Assembly (NCBI GenBank): GCA_963920665.1
Contig: OY987265.1
Span: forward strand, 38,073,001-38,137,000
DNA length: 64,000 bases
Source of the DNA: Straminergon stramineum
Taxonomy: Eukaryota; Streptophyta; Bryopsida; Hypnales; Calliergonaceae
Direction of reading: 5' to 3'
The notes beneath the pieces are model-generated. The model made no database searches. It was given only the letters and a program-made list of their open reading frames with translations, and had not been told where the DNA came from. The translations under genes and the position numbers were made by a program. The number at the start of each line of letters is the position of its first letter. The first letter of the stretch is position 1. Below, piece by piece: positions 26,203 to 38,824 of this stretch.

Positions 26203-28005
26203 ACATATTGGATCCATTATAGAAATCAATTTTATAATTTTCAAAAAAATAAATCTGCAAAAGATTTAGTTTTTAGTGCTCAACGAATCCTACTTGAAAT
26301 TTAATCCTCATAATCTCCCCAATGATACTAATTTTGGAGAGAAAATAATTTCAATACATTAACCACAACTATAATGAAAGATAGACATAGAAGCACCTTG
26401 AATACGGAATCCAATAGAAATAAATAAGAAATACCAAAAATGGAGGCCATGTGCTAGTCAGACAGAGGGCCAGATTAGAAGGGAGAATTGGCATAGAGCA
26501 CAATGAACATAGACCTATGCCAAAATCAAGGAGCAATGAAGATGGAGTCATGCAAAACCCTAAAAGTAAGTTGCCAACATGGCCAAGTTGCAATCTCTCT
26601 AGGGAAAAATGGAAGCCACCTTAAAGCTAGGATTTATGGTTTAAAATGATGAGTGTTCTAATAAATAAAACATTTCTATGTGTGTCATTGGCAATAATAA
26701 ATAATAAACAAATAAAAATTTGTAAATATAAATAAATTTGGGGCTCAAATCAATCTTTAATTTTTAAAATTTAGAATTATATATTTATTATATTTTGATA
26801 TAATCATTAAAATATTACAATTGTAGATAATGAAGAAAAGGGGCACACAATTTACATAAAGCAATAGTCGGGATTTCCTTGTCTCCTCCATTTCATGGCT
26901 TTAGTTGTGTGGCATCATAATTCTATAGCCATGACATGGCTTCATTTCATTATTTGAGTTATTTTGGCCTTATGATTCCATGGCCAAGTTGTATCCAAGT
27001 GACTTTTCACACCTGGTGTACACTATATTCATCAATATGCAAATGTATATCACCAAATGGTTAAACTACCACCTAAAGTTCTTCACTAGAATTTGGGCCT
27101 ACAAATAGCATTTGTTACTAATCTCTCAAAGGTCTAATTTGTTATTGTTAAAACTAGCAATTGGCGCTTGCTATGCTATGCATTCATCATACGGAGTACT
27201 ATTTTATTAGAAAGATTAGAAAGAATTTATATAATGAAATGCCAAGTAATAAATTTCTATAAGTCTTCAAATAAAACCTATTAAAATCTTCATATAAATT
27301 TTTTTACAAACATGTATAAATTGAAGTTCACAATATATGTTTTTCTAGAATCAAGTTTATGCAATGATGGATACATTAAAAAAATATGCATACATTTGAA
27401 TGTAGAAGAATCCAAACATAAATAGCAAAAATGCTTGAAATATAATTTGATTGTAAATATTGATATAGTAGGTTGTCACAATTGAAACAATGATATGATG
27501 ATGGACACCAAAAGAACACAAGTGGATGGAAGGAGATGTCACCGAAGTGTGTGTGAATCCTAAACATGTAGAGTTTGAAACAAATTCTTAACTTTTCCAT
27601 CCATCTTATTAAGGTATTGATTTTGATGAGTGTTTTTCACCGGTGTAGCAAAAAATACCCTTAGAGTTGGGCCGATGGGGAAGGTATAAGACCTCTACCT
27701 AGTCCGCCTTCCAAGCAATGGAATTCCTAAGTTATTTGCTATAGATTATTATTTTTAGACTCTACCCTAACCACACCAATTACACATGCATTGACATGAC
27801 AAATTGTCAATACAAATGGACCACCTCCATTGATAATACAATTTTAAAAATACAAATGGAAAAAAACCCCATACATTAGCGAACACATTTATCACTCATA
27901 TAAATCAAACCCACATAATCAAGAAAACTCACAAATTTATCAAAATGCAATGATAATTGCAAAACAAGTACAAGTTAAGAGATTTGAGGAACCTCGAAAT
28001 CCTTT
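26203..28005. other. AT-rich intergenic, nothing recognised
   Basis: Short frames such as 26369-26593 and 27376-27600 have no resemblance I can name. No clear repeat edges were seen. Confidence 0.45.
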
Positions 28006-28007
28006 GA

Positions 28008-28345
28008 GACCAACTGCCACTAAAATGGCCACTCCGTCTTTGTTTTTGATTGGAATTCAACGAGACTAGGTTTTTTGAAAATTTGGCTTTACAATCCATC
28101 ACCCCTTCAAATTTCAGCTCCATCAAAGATACTTTCCGTCGTAAGTGTCCCTCCAAAGTTGACATTTGTGGTAGCCATTGGCAGCCAACCTCTTCTCAGT
28201 AAAATGCCCACCGTGTCTTCGTTTTTGCTTGGAATTTGGCGAGCCTAAGCTTTTTGGAAATCTGACTTCACTGTCTATGACCCCTCTAAATTTCAGCTCC
28301 ATCTAAGATATTTTCCATCAGATATCGCCCTCCAAAGTTGGTAGT
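28008..28345 (+). repeat. Tandem duplication of about 185 bp
   Basis: The segment around AAAATGGCCACTCCGTC through AAATTTCAGCTCCATCAAAG and CCCTCCAAAGTTGACA (28010-28163) recurs at 28196-28345 as AAAATGCCCACCGTGTC, AAATTTCAGCTCCATCTAAG and CCCTCCAAAGTTGG. Order is conserved and divergence is moderate. Confidence 0.75.
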
Positions 28346-28595
28346 CCGAATCTCACTCAAACTTCTATTCTAATCATTGTTTTTCCCCTCTTCTCATAGC
28401 ATGAGAGCAAACCTATTCAACAAATGTGCTAATCTCTAACCCTAACTCATCTTCTTCCTCTCACAACAACCAACATCTCTCTCCCCCCAAACACCAAATG
28501 CAAAAGAGACTACAAAGAAGAGAGGCAGCGGGAGAAGGAGAGAGGAAGGGGTTACAAATCCTACTCCCCTCCATCTACCCAATGTCTACATCTCC

Positions 28596-28672
28596 TTTCT
28601 TCTAGTCTTGATCTTCTAGTCTTCTAGTCTTGATCTTCTAGTCTTCATCTCCTAGTCTTGTAGTTTTGACCT
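28596..28672. repeat. TCTTCTAGTCTTGA microsatellite-like tract
   Basis: Repeated CTTCTAGTCTTGAT units are followed by a long T-rich tract to about 29000. This is low complexity with no coding signal. Confidence 0.75.
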
Positions 28673-29659
28673 TCATTTCTCCTAATTTTGTTTTCACTTT
28701 TAATTTTCAATTCATCTTGTTTTCAATCTATGTTTTTTGTATTTCTTACTTTTTGGTTTCTAATTTATCTCTTATGCCATTTTCTACTTATAGTATTTGG
28801 TTTTGGTTTTGATTTTGTATTTTTATAGTCGTTTTATTTTTGGTTTCCTATTTGATTCTAATTTAGTTCTTCTAACTAGTAGTATTTTGGTTTTCCTTTT
28901 TACCTCATTTTATCGTTAGCCTAATTTAGATATTTTGTGAAATCTTGCCTAAAGTCTTTTTAATTTTATATCCCCATTTTTTCCCTAGAATTTTCCTTTT
29001 GTTTTCTCCTAATTGCCTTTAATTCCTAACCTTTAGCAATAATTTTCCAAGATTCCTAGCCCTATTTAGCGGAAAACTCACTAATGGAAAATTGTAGTGT
29101 AATCCTAAGTACTAACACTTTCAACTTGTGAATTCACGCATAATGTTTATATTTTTGATTTTATGAAAGGTGAACCAAGATGGTGGTTTACAATTTTTGT
29201 AGGAATCTACATGACAAATGTCATGCAAACACTTCATGGTAAACCATATTTTTTACAATTCATACGACAATTTGAATTATCATTGGCAACCTTAATGTTT
29301 GCAACTTTGCAGGATGTCTACCATGAGACAAAACCGCATATAATTGGCCATGGCTAAATACTTCATTTCAAAGATAAATGTCAACTTGGTCCATAGCTTT
29401 TGATTGGAGACTCAAAATCGCAAACAAGTTTTGGGAAATGAAAGATAGCTTGATTTTCCAAGTTTTCTTAATTCAAATTGTTTTGAAAAAAATATTCTAC
29501 TATGCCTAAATGAGGTCTAAATTACTACTTTCAACACAATTCTCACGTTTTGACAATGAGTGGTCAAGCTCTCATCTTCAAGTTATCCCATATCCTTTGA
29601 GAATTTGTAACGGATAATGGATTTTAGTATAAAAAAAGCCTCTCCACACATAATTCTCA

Positions 29660-29818
29660 CCATGAGCCATTGAAGTGATTTCTTCACTATGTCATTAAGT
29701 TTTTCGACAGCTTATTGATGGATTCAATTCAAGCTTAAATTGGGTGCCAATGAGATGATTCCTTCACTAAACCATCAAGTTTCTTCGTGTCCTCTTGATG
29801 AATTCATTTCAAGCTAAA
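29660..29818 (+). repeat. Tandem duplication, unit about 76 bp
   Basis: GCCATTGAAGTGATTTCTTC...CTTATTGATGGATTCAATTCAAGC recurs directly as GCCAATGAGATGATTCCTTC...CTCTTGATGAATTCATTTCAAGC. Confidence 0.7.
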
Positions 29819-29902
29819 GTTTAATAGTCTACAGTAACCATTGAATTGGTGGTTATGTTTGTTGTTTTTGTAGTTCATTTTGAAGCTACAATAGTGAATA
29901 TA

Positions 29903-30815
29903 TTGACCCCTAAAGGACCGGCCTTGTGATTTTGGCAACATAACTTTTTTAGGCAAGTACATGTCAGTGGAGATTTGACTTATTTAGGCTGAAATTTTTT
30001 TACAAGGTGTGGACAAAGAATATCTTCCATGCATACTAAATTTCATTTCATTTGAGTATTCAAGTGAAAAGTTATGATGCAAAACGTTTTTTGTTTCTCA
30101 ACCCGGGCAACTCAGGCAACTTAGGCAGATCTGAAAAAATCAATTTTTTCTAAAATAAAAATTTGAAATTGGTTTTCTAGATTTGTATATACAGGGAAAG
30201 ATTTGAATCAATCCATTTTTATCAACGAGATGAAAGTATGAGGAATTTCAGTTTGTAGGTAGTTATGGAATTTCTACTCTAAAATAAACTTTGAAGTCCT
30301 TTATTTAACTCAAATTTTCATATTTTTTGAAAAAAATAAAATCATAAGATGTAGATTGTTTATTACAACCATTGGGATTGGCATTTTTCAATTCCATAAT
30401 TAAAATTTTGACAATTTAGTATTTTGAATTATTCTCTACTTCTTTCCACTTACTATTTTTTTCCTATATGTTGTACAATTCCAAATGATTCAAAAAATTT
30501 CAAGAACATAGCCAACTTGCTTTGAAGAATGAATCCAAAAATGCACCACCATTTTGGACATTTTTTCATACAAATGTGACCTTCTGAAGTGCTGCTGCTT
30601 GGGTTTTTACAGGGCAGAAAAACTGATTTTTGTCACTTCAAATGTTAATATTTTGCAATCCACACGGTGGAAATTTCTGAAATTTTTTCCACATCTTTTC
30701 AAAACAACTTCCTACAAGATCCTACGGTTACATGTGTTAAAAAATGTGTTTTTTTCTTAAATTTGGTAATTGTGCTAAAAATGGCAATTTTGGAACATTT
30801 TTGGTGAAAACATAA
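29903..30815 (-). mobile_element. TTAA-bounded TIR element, third family, inverted 5'-truncated copy
   Basis: This is the reverse complement of 22214-23153. Its left edge TTGACCCCTAAAGGACC corresponds to that element's right TIR with one base changed in the TTAA. Homology continues to TTTTTGGTGAAAACATAATC near 30815 and then stops before the opposite TIR, so one end is lost. Confidence 0.65.
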
Positions 30816-30984
30816 TCATGGATTTTCTGTGTACTGAAACGCACATAAAATGCATGACAATGATTACTAATTTAAATGCATAGTTTGTATCTATTTCTTT
30901 CATATGATTAATGTATAGAAGCCATGTAGTTAATATCAATTATATAGAAGTGCCAAATCATTGTAGTAATCATGTGCATTGTAA

Positions 30985-31164
30985 CACTAGAAGAAAACCA
31001 TGTTGAGTTCAACATAGTTCAGGTGACGTGAAATTCTGAAAATTGCCAAAAACGCAGTTTATGCGTTGGCTAAAATGCAATTTTCAAAAAACTGCGTTTC
31101 TGGCAATTTTCAGAATTTCACATCACCTGAATTATGTTGAACTCAACATGGTTTTCTTCTAGTG
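30985..31164. mobile_element. CACTA-type palindromic MITE (180 bp), TSD TAA
   Basis: It begins CACTAGAAGAAAACCATG and ends in the exact inverse CATGGTTTTCTTCTAGTG. Nearly the whole element is one inverted repeat with a short centre. It is flanked by TAA on both sides (30982-30984 and 31165-31167). CACTA ends plus a 3-bp target duplication place it in the CACTA (CMC) superfamily. It has no coding capacity and its TIR differs from the three MITEs to its right. Confidence 0.88.
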
Positions 31165-32624
31165 TAATGATGCAAAAAATTGTAAATTAACATGCACACC
31201 CATGAAACAATAGTAACTACATGCTAATTGTTGACAATCCACAAGTTCTAAACTTTGTGATGTAACTTTAAGTAGGTTCAAGGCTCATAGGCTCACATCT
31301 CTGCCCTCACGCACTAGTATCATTGGTTTCTATATGTCCCTAAGGCCTCTTTAAGACCACAAACCTAGCCTAGAATGTGCCATTTGCCCCTTTAATTGCC
31401 CTACAAAAGCCAAGGAATTGCATATTGCCCATCTAAAACCATTTTACAGATAAGTCCATCTCCCTCTCAATATTCTATCCAATTTCCATATAAATTATAC
31501 GAATGTAAAGCTTGTGCGAAATAACACCTCTAAAATAGTTTAAAAAATCTTCCCAAAATTTAAAATCAAGCAAGCCTACCCAAACTCCAATTTGTCTTCC
31601 TAAAGGACAATTGTCTTTTAGAGTTAAAATTTATGTGACTTCAATTGTGTCTTTGGGCAATTACAAAAAATTTCTACTAATTGTGTTTCATTTTCACAAT
31701 ACTTGTTATTTTTAGGAGTACTTTAAAATTAGAAGAATAATTTAAAAATAAAATTAAAAAATTGGACAATACAAAAACCTTTAAGAAGATTTTATTCCTG
31801 GGAAGATAGAGTGTAGAATAATTCTCTAAGTAAGAGAAGTAAAAAAGTGCAAAATCTCAAGATAACACGTAATTTGATGTTTTAATTTGTAAGAAATAGG
31901 AAGATGATTTTTGAAAATAAAATAAAAATCGGAAATTTGTAACAACTCTATGGAGATGTCCATTCACCAAAAAACCACCTAAATGATTATTTTGATGTTT
32001 CAAAATGCATACAAAAAGAAGTTCAATTTGTTGGCTTTCATACAACATATAATTAATTTTCTTACAATTACTTCATACAATAGTTGCTAATCTACTAGGA
32101 GACCATTCTCTCCAAACATCATCTCCAAATTTGTTTTAAGATGCTAGAAATAGTACTAAATATCCCAATTGGTAAGGATGACATTCAATTGGGGGCTTTT
32201 ATTAGATAATAAAACATTTTTGAAAAATGAAAAAAAACTAGCCAAATTTTATAATCATCAATATATGAGTACCCTATTTCTAAATCTTGAGTCATTTGAA
32301 GCCATAATACAAAATTTATGACCAAAAAACAAATCAATTTGAGACAAGTGATAAAACAATACAAGTGTTTTTTGCAACTGCCCTGTCTCAAAGGAATGTT
32401 GTTCACTTCAACCTCAAAAGCATTTTTCTTTTAAGGTTTTAGTTTTCTACTTCATACTCATATATTGAGATGATGATTTATACTAAGAAAAAAATAAGAG
32501 AATTTTGAAAAAATTGTTAAAAATTGTTGTCATAGGATCTTCAAATCATGGGCAAAAGATGTGGTGAAATCTAAGGAGTGCCAAAAAAAACACCATCCCT
32601 TCCAACACAATAGCAAAACAAAGC
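31165..32624. other. AT-rich intergenic, nothing recognised
   Basis: Only short frames occur (31857-32048 and 32185-32406, minus), with no family resemblance. Confidence 0.45.
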
Positions 32625-32853
32625 TTAACCCATAAATGACACCTTGGCCATTTTTTGGTCAATGAATGATAGAGAATCCTTTTGTACAGGACAAAAGTGA
32701 AACTATTCATCCTCAAAATCTTGTGTGGAAAGGGGATGCCTTGTACAGTAGTTTGACTTCCAATTAGTGCTTTTGGAATTTTTAAAACCAACCATTTGCA
32801 CAATGCCAAAAAAGATGATCTCCATGGATATGATTCCGTCATTTAAGGGTTAA
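32625..32853. mobile_element. TTAA-bounded MITE (229 bp)
   Basis: The ends TTAACCCATAAATGAC and, read inward from the right, TTAACCCTTAAATGAC match at 15 of 16 bases, with TTAA at both outer edges. The internal minus-strand frame (32546-32842) is incidental. It has the same terminal signature as the larger elements in this window. Confidence 0.7.
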
Positions 32854-33516
32854 GTAACAAGCATGTAATTTGCACCAAGCATTCATGCGGGTTTATTGGG
32901 TAGGTGGCATAGTTGTAGAAGAAGATTGTTGTTGTATGCTCCATCCTCAATCATACTTTACATAATGTACTCACCACATTGAGGCAAGTTAAACCTCAAC
33001 CTTTGTTTTCAATGGTGGTAGAAGTGACTTTCTTTTTTGGTAGCACCTTGCTACATGAAGGTTAATCCTTAAAGGACAAGGGGAGGGGGCAAGAAGACAT
33101 TGCCAAAAACGAATTTTTTTATATATTATTCAAAAATGAAAACTGGAACTTTTTTGGAATATTCAACCGTACAAAATTTGAAGTAGAGTATTTTACTAGA
33201 GTGTGCAAAGAAATTTAGCCCATTTGATTGCACAAATTGAAAGACTATAATGTTTGAAGTGAGATTTTTTTTTCATTCTTGCAAAACAGGGTCAATAGAC
33301 TTTGGGCCCTTTTAGAGTGAAATTTTTGCTCTACATGAAAATGAGGATTTTGACCAATACTATAAAGTATTACTTATTTTGTTGGATTGCGGTTGCATTC
33401 ACTATCCACTATTGAAACATTTGATCAAAGTACTAGCCATTTTTACACATGTGGAACAAAAGAGTCTACTCTTTAACACATCTTTGTTTGAAATTTAATG
33501 TTTCATTATTTCATTT
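32854..33516. other. AT-rich intergenic with a lone TTAA-CCT end
   Basis: TTAATCCTTAAAGGACAAGG at 33062 resembles one more terminus of the TTAA-bounded elements, but no partner end was found. Nothing else was recognised. Confidence 0.35.
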
Positions 33517-33738
33517 CACTACAAGAGAAAGGGGTGTTTTAAGTGAGTTTTTAAGTATAGTCCTAAATATAAGATTATAAATAATGACCTCTTAAGAGAT
33601 TTTCAGTAAAATTTTACCAAAAACACATATATTCCTAGTAAATTTTTATTCCAAATATCCTTGAAGGTCACTATTTATAATCTTATATCTAGGACTATAC
33701 TTAAACCCATGCTTAAAACACCCATTTCTCTTGTAGTG
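33517..33738. mobile_element. CACTA-type MITE (222 bp), TSD TTT
   Basis: It begins CACTACAAGAGAAAGGGG and ends CCATTTCTCTTGTAGTG, with long inverted-repeat arms that include the AAGTATAGTCCTA motif. It is flanked by TTT on both sides. It belongs to the same family as the elements at 35584 and 38653. Confidence 0.9.
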
Positions 33739-35583
33739 TTTTGAATAGCACATGGGATATTGAAGTTAATCCAAATTTGTGGAGGGGATACAAGCATAGC
33801 CAAGTGAACAAAAATAGTATTTGGCATTGCATATTTCTCACCTGTTGATGATTGCACCTATGATATTTGAACACATGAAAGTGACATGAATATTAAAATG
33901 TATTAGAGAATTTTGATGCATTTATGTTTAGGACTCGACTAATAATCTTTCTATGTAATTAAACTCCTTAAATGGAATGAAAATGCTTCACTATTAAGGT
34001 ACTATTTATAGTATCAAAAAGAATAGGCATATAGGAAAATTGTATCAAATGTAACCCAAAATTTACCAAAGTTAGTGGCAAGTAAATGTCCCACTCTTAA
34101 TAATAATGTTGTAGAAATTTATTTCATATATAAAAACAAATCATATTTGAAAAAAAAGCCTCTTGCAAAAGTACATTAGAGTGACCAAAATTTTTCTTTT
34201 CTTGTAAAATGCTTTTCGCACACTTATATTCATTGACCCTAGTGTGCCATGTGCTAATGCCATAGTCAAAATAAAAGTGAAAGTAGTTTTCTGATTTTTT
34301 TATCCATAAAACCTTTGAAATTCAATAACTTTCATACGGTAGGTCCAAATGCCATGAAACAAAGCATCTGCACCCCTCCTTACAAAGAGATTTCCAACTA
34401 TACTAAGAACACAACCAATTGTCGCATGTTTCAAAAGATACATAATATAGCATAATTTCAGATCCAAAAATAACTCAAAAATCCATAATTTTCACACCAT
34501 AGGTCCAAACACCACAAGATAAAGCTTGTGTACCCCTCCTTGTTGAGGGCTTTTTGACTGTACCAAGAACGCAACCTAGGGACACATTTCCAGGAGATCT
34601 TAACAAAACAAAACAAACAACCTAGCTTAAGGTATGGATACTATGATATTTCATATGTTGTAATCGTAGAGATGTCAAATGAAGGGCATCATGAAATAAA
34701 TTTTGTTTTTGCTTTCATAATTTAAAAAAAATTCTACTTAGAAATCCTGGAATATGAAAGAAAATTTTCTATTGTTGTTAGACTACAAAGTCACATCATT
34801 CATTTGATCTCCAAAATCCTATCTCCAAAGGGCTAGGCTTCATATGTGCCTTAATATAGATTTAAATAGGTCATTCATCTCTACTTGATCCTACTTGAAT
34901 TTTCAACTTCAAATGAAATTGGATTTTTTCACTTTACCATGCTCCTACCTTAGGACAAGATAAACAATGGGTGCAATGAAATTTGGCAATACAAACTATG
35001 AAGGGAAGTACCTCTAGAATCACAGTAACTAACTATCCTAGAACCAATGTTGGTAATTACAAGCCATGGCGAGTTGTCAACAACCATGCACAAAAGTTCA
35101 AAGTAGGTGTATGAATGGGAATTTGAATCCAAATAAACAAAAATTGAGAGGGTGTTGGCTTATGAGCCCTAAGATACAATGCTTTCATTGTTTGTAATGG
35201 TAGTTTCAAGAGGAAAGATGTTAAACCTCCTTGTATTACTTCCCCACTTGTTGCATCGTATTGAGGGTAGATCAACAATTAATAATAGCACTTGTATTAT
35301 CACCAAGTCTCTCATGAAAGAAGAAAGATTGTATGTTGAAAATATAAGAGATTGCTTAATATGTGCTTTGAGGCGAATGGAGTTGCTATGTTACAAACCT
35401 CCCACGGCTTGTAACTTCAAATTATAAAGAACTCTTAAAACAAACACAAAATATACTTATTAACAAGAATGCTTCTACAAAGAGCTCAAACCATCCAACC
35501 ATAGAGAGAGATCAATCTCTAAAGAGAGTCTCCTCACCCCCAAACTCCATCATATATAGTAGATTCTATCAATAAAGACTATT
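33739..35583. other. AT-rich intergenic, nothing recognised
   Basis: A local duplication is visible around 34310-34580, where AACTTTCATACGGTAGGTCC...CACCCCTCCTT recurs as AATTTTCACACCATAGGTCC...TACCCCTCCTT. The remaining short frames have no recognisable product. Confidence 0.45.
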
Positions 35584-35806
35584 CACTACAAGAAAAAGGG
35601 TTGTTTTTAAATGAGTTTTTAAGTATAGTCCTAGACATAAGATTATAAGTAATGATCTTTTAGGAAATTTTCAGTAAAATTTTACTAGAAACACATGTAT
35701 TTTTAATAAATTTTTATTGAAAATCTCCTTAAAGATCATTACTTATAATCTCATGTCTAGGACTATACTTAAAAACTCACTTAAAACACCACCTTCTCTT
35801 GTAGTG
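35584..35806. mobile_element. CACTA-type MITE (223 bp), TSD ATT
   Basis: It begins CACTACAAGAAAAAGGG and ends CACCTTCTCTTGTAGTG. It shares the AAGTATAGTCCTAGACAT arm with the element at 33517. It is flanked by ATT on both sides (35581-35583 and 35807-35809). Confidence 0.9.
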
Positions 35807-38652
35807 ATTAATGAGACTTCTTTTCTATCTTTAGCTTTCTATCCTTGGTTCTATCTAGAACCATCCACTAAAATAAAGTCTTAGTTGTACATCTCTAAAT
35901 CTTATCTTATCTACATCATATCTTATCCAGTTTTTGATTTTCTACTTGGAATTGTCTAACTCCAAGTTTCAACACACTTGTCTTCCTTCGGAAATTGTCT
36001 AACTCTGGTGCATTAGTCATCCAAGGGTAGTCATCCAAGGTGAGTTGTCTAACTTTGTATAAATTCATCATGTAGAGATATCTATCTCCAAGCACTCTGG
36101 TGCCCTTGTCATCCAACCGGAGTTGTCTAATTTCAATGCACAAATTCACCATTTGGAGAAATTTATCTCCAGACAATCTTTGCTTGTCTACTAGTGCACA
36201 TTTCATTATTGATTAGTTTATCCATCAATGCATTTATTCATCAAAGGCCATGACACAATCATCATAAATTCTTTCATCTATCAATGCATTCGTCAATTAA
36301 AGGATTGTGACAAGGGTCATGACATGCTATCTTGCAAAGGAAATCATTATGTGTCACTTTACAATGGCCGCTCACCTTTGCAATATATATATATATATAC
36401 AAGGCATGCACTAAGGTAATTGGGTAGTTTGATCTTTGTATAATCATACTTTTCTTTCAAAGATTGAGAGCTTATTGACTTTTCTTCTTTTATATTTTGT
36501 TGTCTCTCCAAAATATTGTGATGACATGACTAAGTCTGCTACCCTTTTTGAGTATTAAAGGCTTGGGGAGATCACTCTCAAGTTTTTAGAAAACTATATG
36601 AGTTAAAAGATAGGGTCCATTCAATTCAAAGGGGGGAAATTTTATATAATATGTAGGGCTACTATAGGTTACATGAAATTCCATATACTCTAATATATAT
36701 AAATTAGGCTACATAAAAACATCATGTAGTAGGAATTTTTATTAATAAGTTAGCCTTAATAGATGGAGGTAATGCAAATTTTTTTAGTACTATGAGTATA
36801 GATAAGGACAAATAATTTCATGAGGATAATAAAATGGACACAATCAAGAAAATCTACAATGATTGGTGGTTGATTGAAAATTGTGCCATGGTACTAATAG
36901 TAAATATATCAAAAACATTAAGTGTAAAAGTAATAAATTGACTACAAATGGCACAAATGATCACATTGCACAAATAGTGAGGTTTACCTTAGTAGATTCA
37001 ATGACTTAAAATTTGTACAATACAAGGATAGAATTTATAGTCCATTTAACCTCAGTCTTTGAGGACATATGTGTTAAACATACAAATATTGAATGGGATG
37101 TTCACAAGATAGTTTCAAACTTTTAGTGGGGATTTTGAAATGTTCAATGGTAAATTTGTTATTTAAAAACACCACCTCCATAATGGCACTTGAATTGAAT
37201 CAATCGTTGTTGATTTTAGGGTGTATATACATGTAGTAGAGGGAAGGAAAAATTTGTAAAGAAGAGTGGCAATGGGAAAAATTCAGAAACTTAAATATTG
37301 TATGTAAGATAGCCCCACTGAAAAAATTGCATGAATGAATTTACAAAAAAACGTAGGGTATTGGAAATACAACCTTATATCTTTTATGTAAAAATATTGT
37401 CATTTTAAAAGCAATAATGAAGGTAAATAGCCAGACATCAAATACCCTCTTAACTGAGGTATATACCTTAAATTACAAGGAGTGATCTCCCTGAGATTAA
37501 AGGTGAAGGATCTTTGAGAACATGAAAACCACATAGATTTATATGTCAATCTTTCTTACAAGAATTCTTGTTGAATATTGATCCTAGTTGTTGAAGATGT
37601 ATACTAGCAAGTGTCACTTGAATCCACAATCTATTGGTTGCTCCTCAATCCAACGTTTTTCAAATTGTCCGACGTAACATCAACTTTACTTCATAGTTGC
37701 ATTTTATTCTGCCACTTTTGTAGTGTGCTAAAGAACTTGCAATCTTTGTACCAATGACGCTAGAATCTGAGTGGGGAGTGATGAGCAATGAACATTTTTT
37801 AAATGTATATTTTTATACTAATAATAGATATTTCAAATAACACAAAATTAAAATGTCACTCACATTAGTAAATTTTAGGGCCTATTACAATGAAATTTTG
37901 GCCTTATTCATTAGAAGAGATCTAGCCAAAGAGAAGGCCGTTTCAGACCTGTTCTCCACTACTATTCCCCGGCAGTGAGGGCACAATTGACAACAATCAA
38001 CCGTCATAAAAAAAATTTAATCAAATTAAAAAATTGGTCTCGAAATCGAAAGAAAAGTCGATTTTTTTTCAAAAAAATAAAAATTTGATGTGGTTGCCTC
38101 CCGACCACATTAGCACGCTACAGTTGCACAGTTTGCCAAGTTACCTACTACCAAGAACTTGCAGCCTTCTATTTGGCCAAATATCTTCTAATGATTGTAG
38201 AAGAATGGCTTCAAATCTATTATTTTAGTGGCAAGCAAACATTAGTATATACATTTGAAATTGTATTTGTGATACAACAAGCCAAAATTCACCACCTTTC
38301 AAAAGTGATGATCTAATAATATCTACAATATTAAATATACATGTCAAAATCCATTGTCGTGATTTCAAAAAAATTGAGATGTTTCCATATGCATCCAAAA
38401 AATTGATCAATTATACTTGGTTTTCTACTTACGGACTATGAGGATGGGGAAGAGGAATGGCATTTGATTCTAAAGACTATTGAATGTATTAGGGCCTAGT
38501 AGGAAGTAGTAGTTTACTAATAGCTACTACAAACTTCGTTGGATCATACAACCATCTTGCAATCTAAAGTGACAAAGTCAAAGAACTCTAATTGAAATGA
38601 GAATCAATGACAAATAATCCAACGAAGCTAGTATGTGAGTATTGAGCACCAA
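35807..38652. other. AT-rich intergenic with a dispersed repeat fragment
   Basis: A local repeat built on GTTGTCTAACTC and ATCTATCTCCA (about 35950-36190) shows mild internal repetition. A short (AT) run occurs near 36384. The segment 37900-38190 is related in inverse orientation to 7940-8200. No gene was recognised. Confidence 0.45.
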
Positions 38653-38824
38653 CACTACAAGAGAAAGGGGTGTTTTAAGTATAGTCCTAGTGGTATAGTC
38701 TTTTAACTAATGGCCTATAAAGAGTCTTTTAAGTAAAATTTTACTTAAAAGACTCTTTATAGGTCATTACTTAAAAGACTATACTACTAGAACTATACTT
38801 AAAATACCCCTTTCTCTTGTAGTG
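38653..38824. mobile_element. CACTA-type MITE (172 bp), TSD CAA
   Basis: It begins CACTACAAGAGAAAGGGG and ends CCCCTTTCTCTTGTAGTG. It is almost fully palindromic around AAGTAAAATTTTACTT, so single-stranded DNA or RNA would fold into one long hairpin. It is flanked by CAA on both sides. Confidence 0.92.

Noticed and set aside
22291..30760. Conserved 68-codon protein in two places (22291-22497 and 30554-30760)
   Set aside because: Both frames fall in the same part of two copies of a TIR element and the surrounding non-coding DNA is equally similar.
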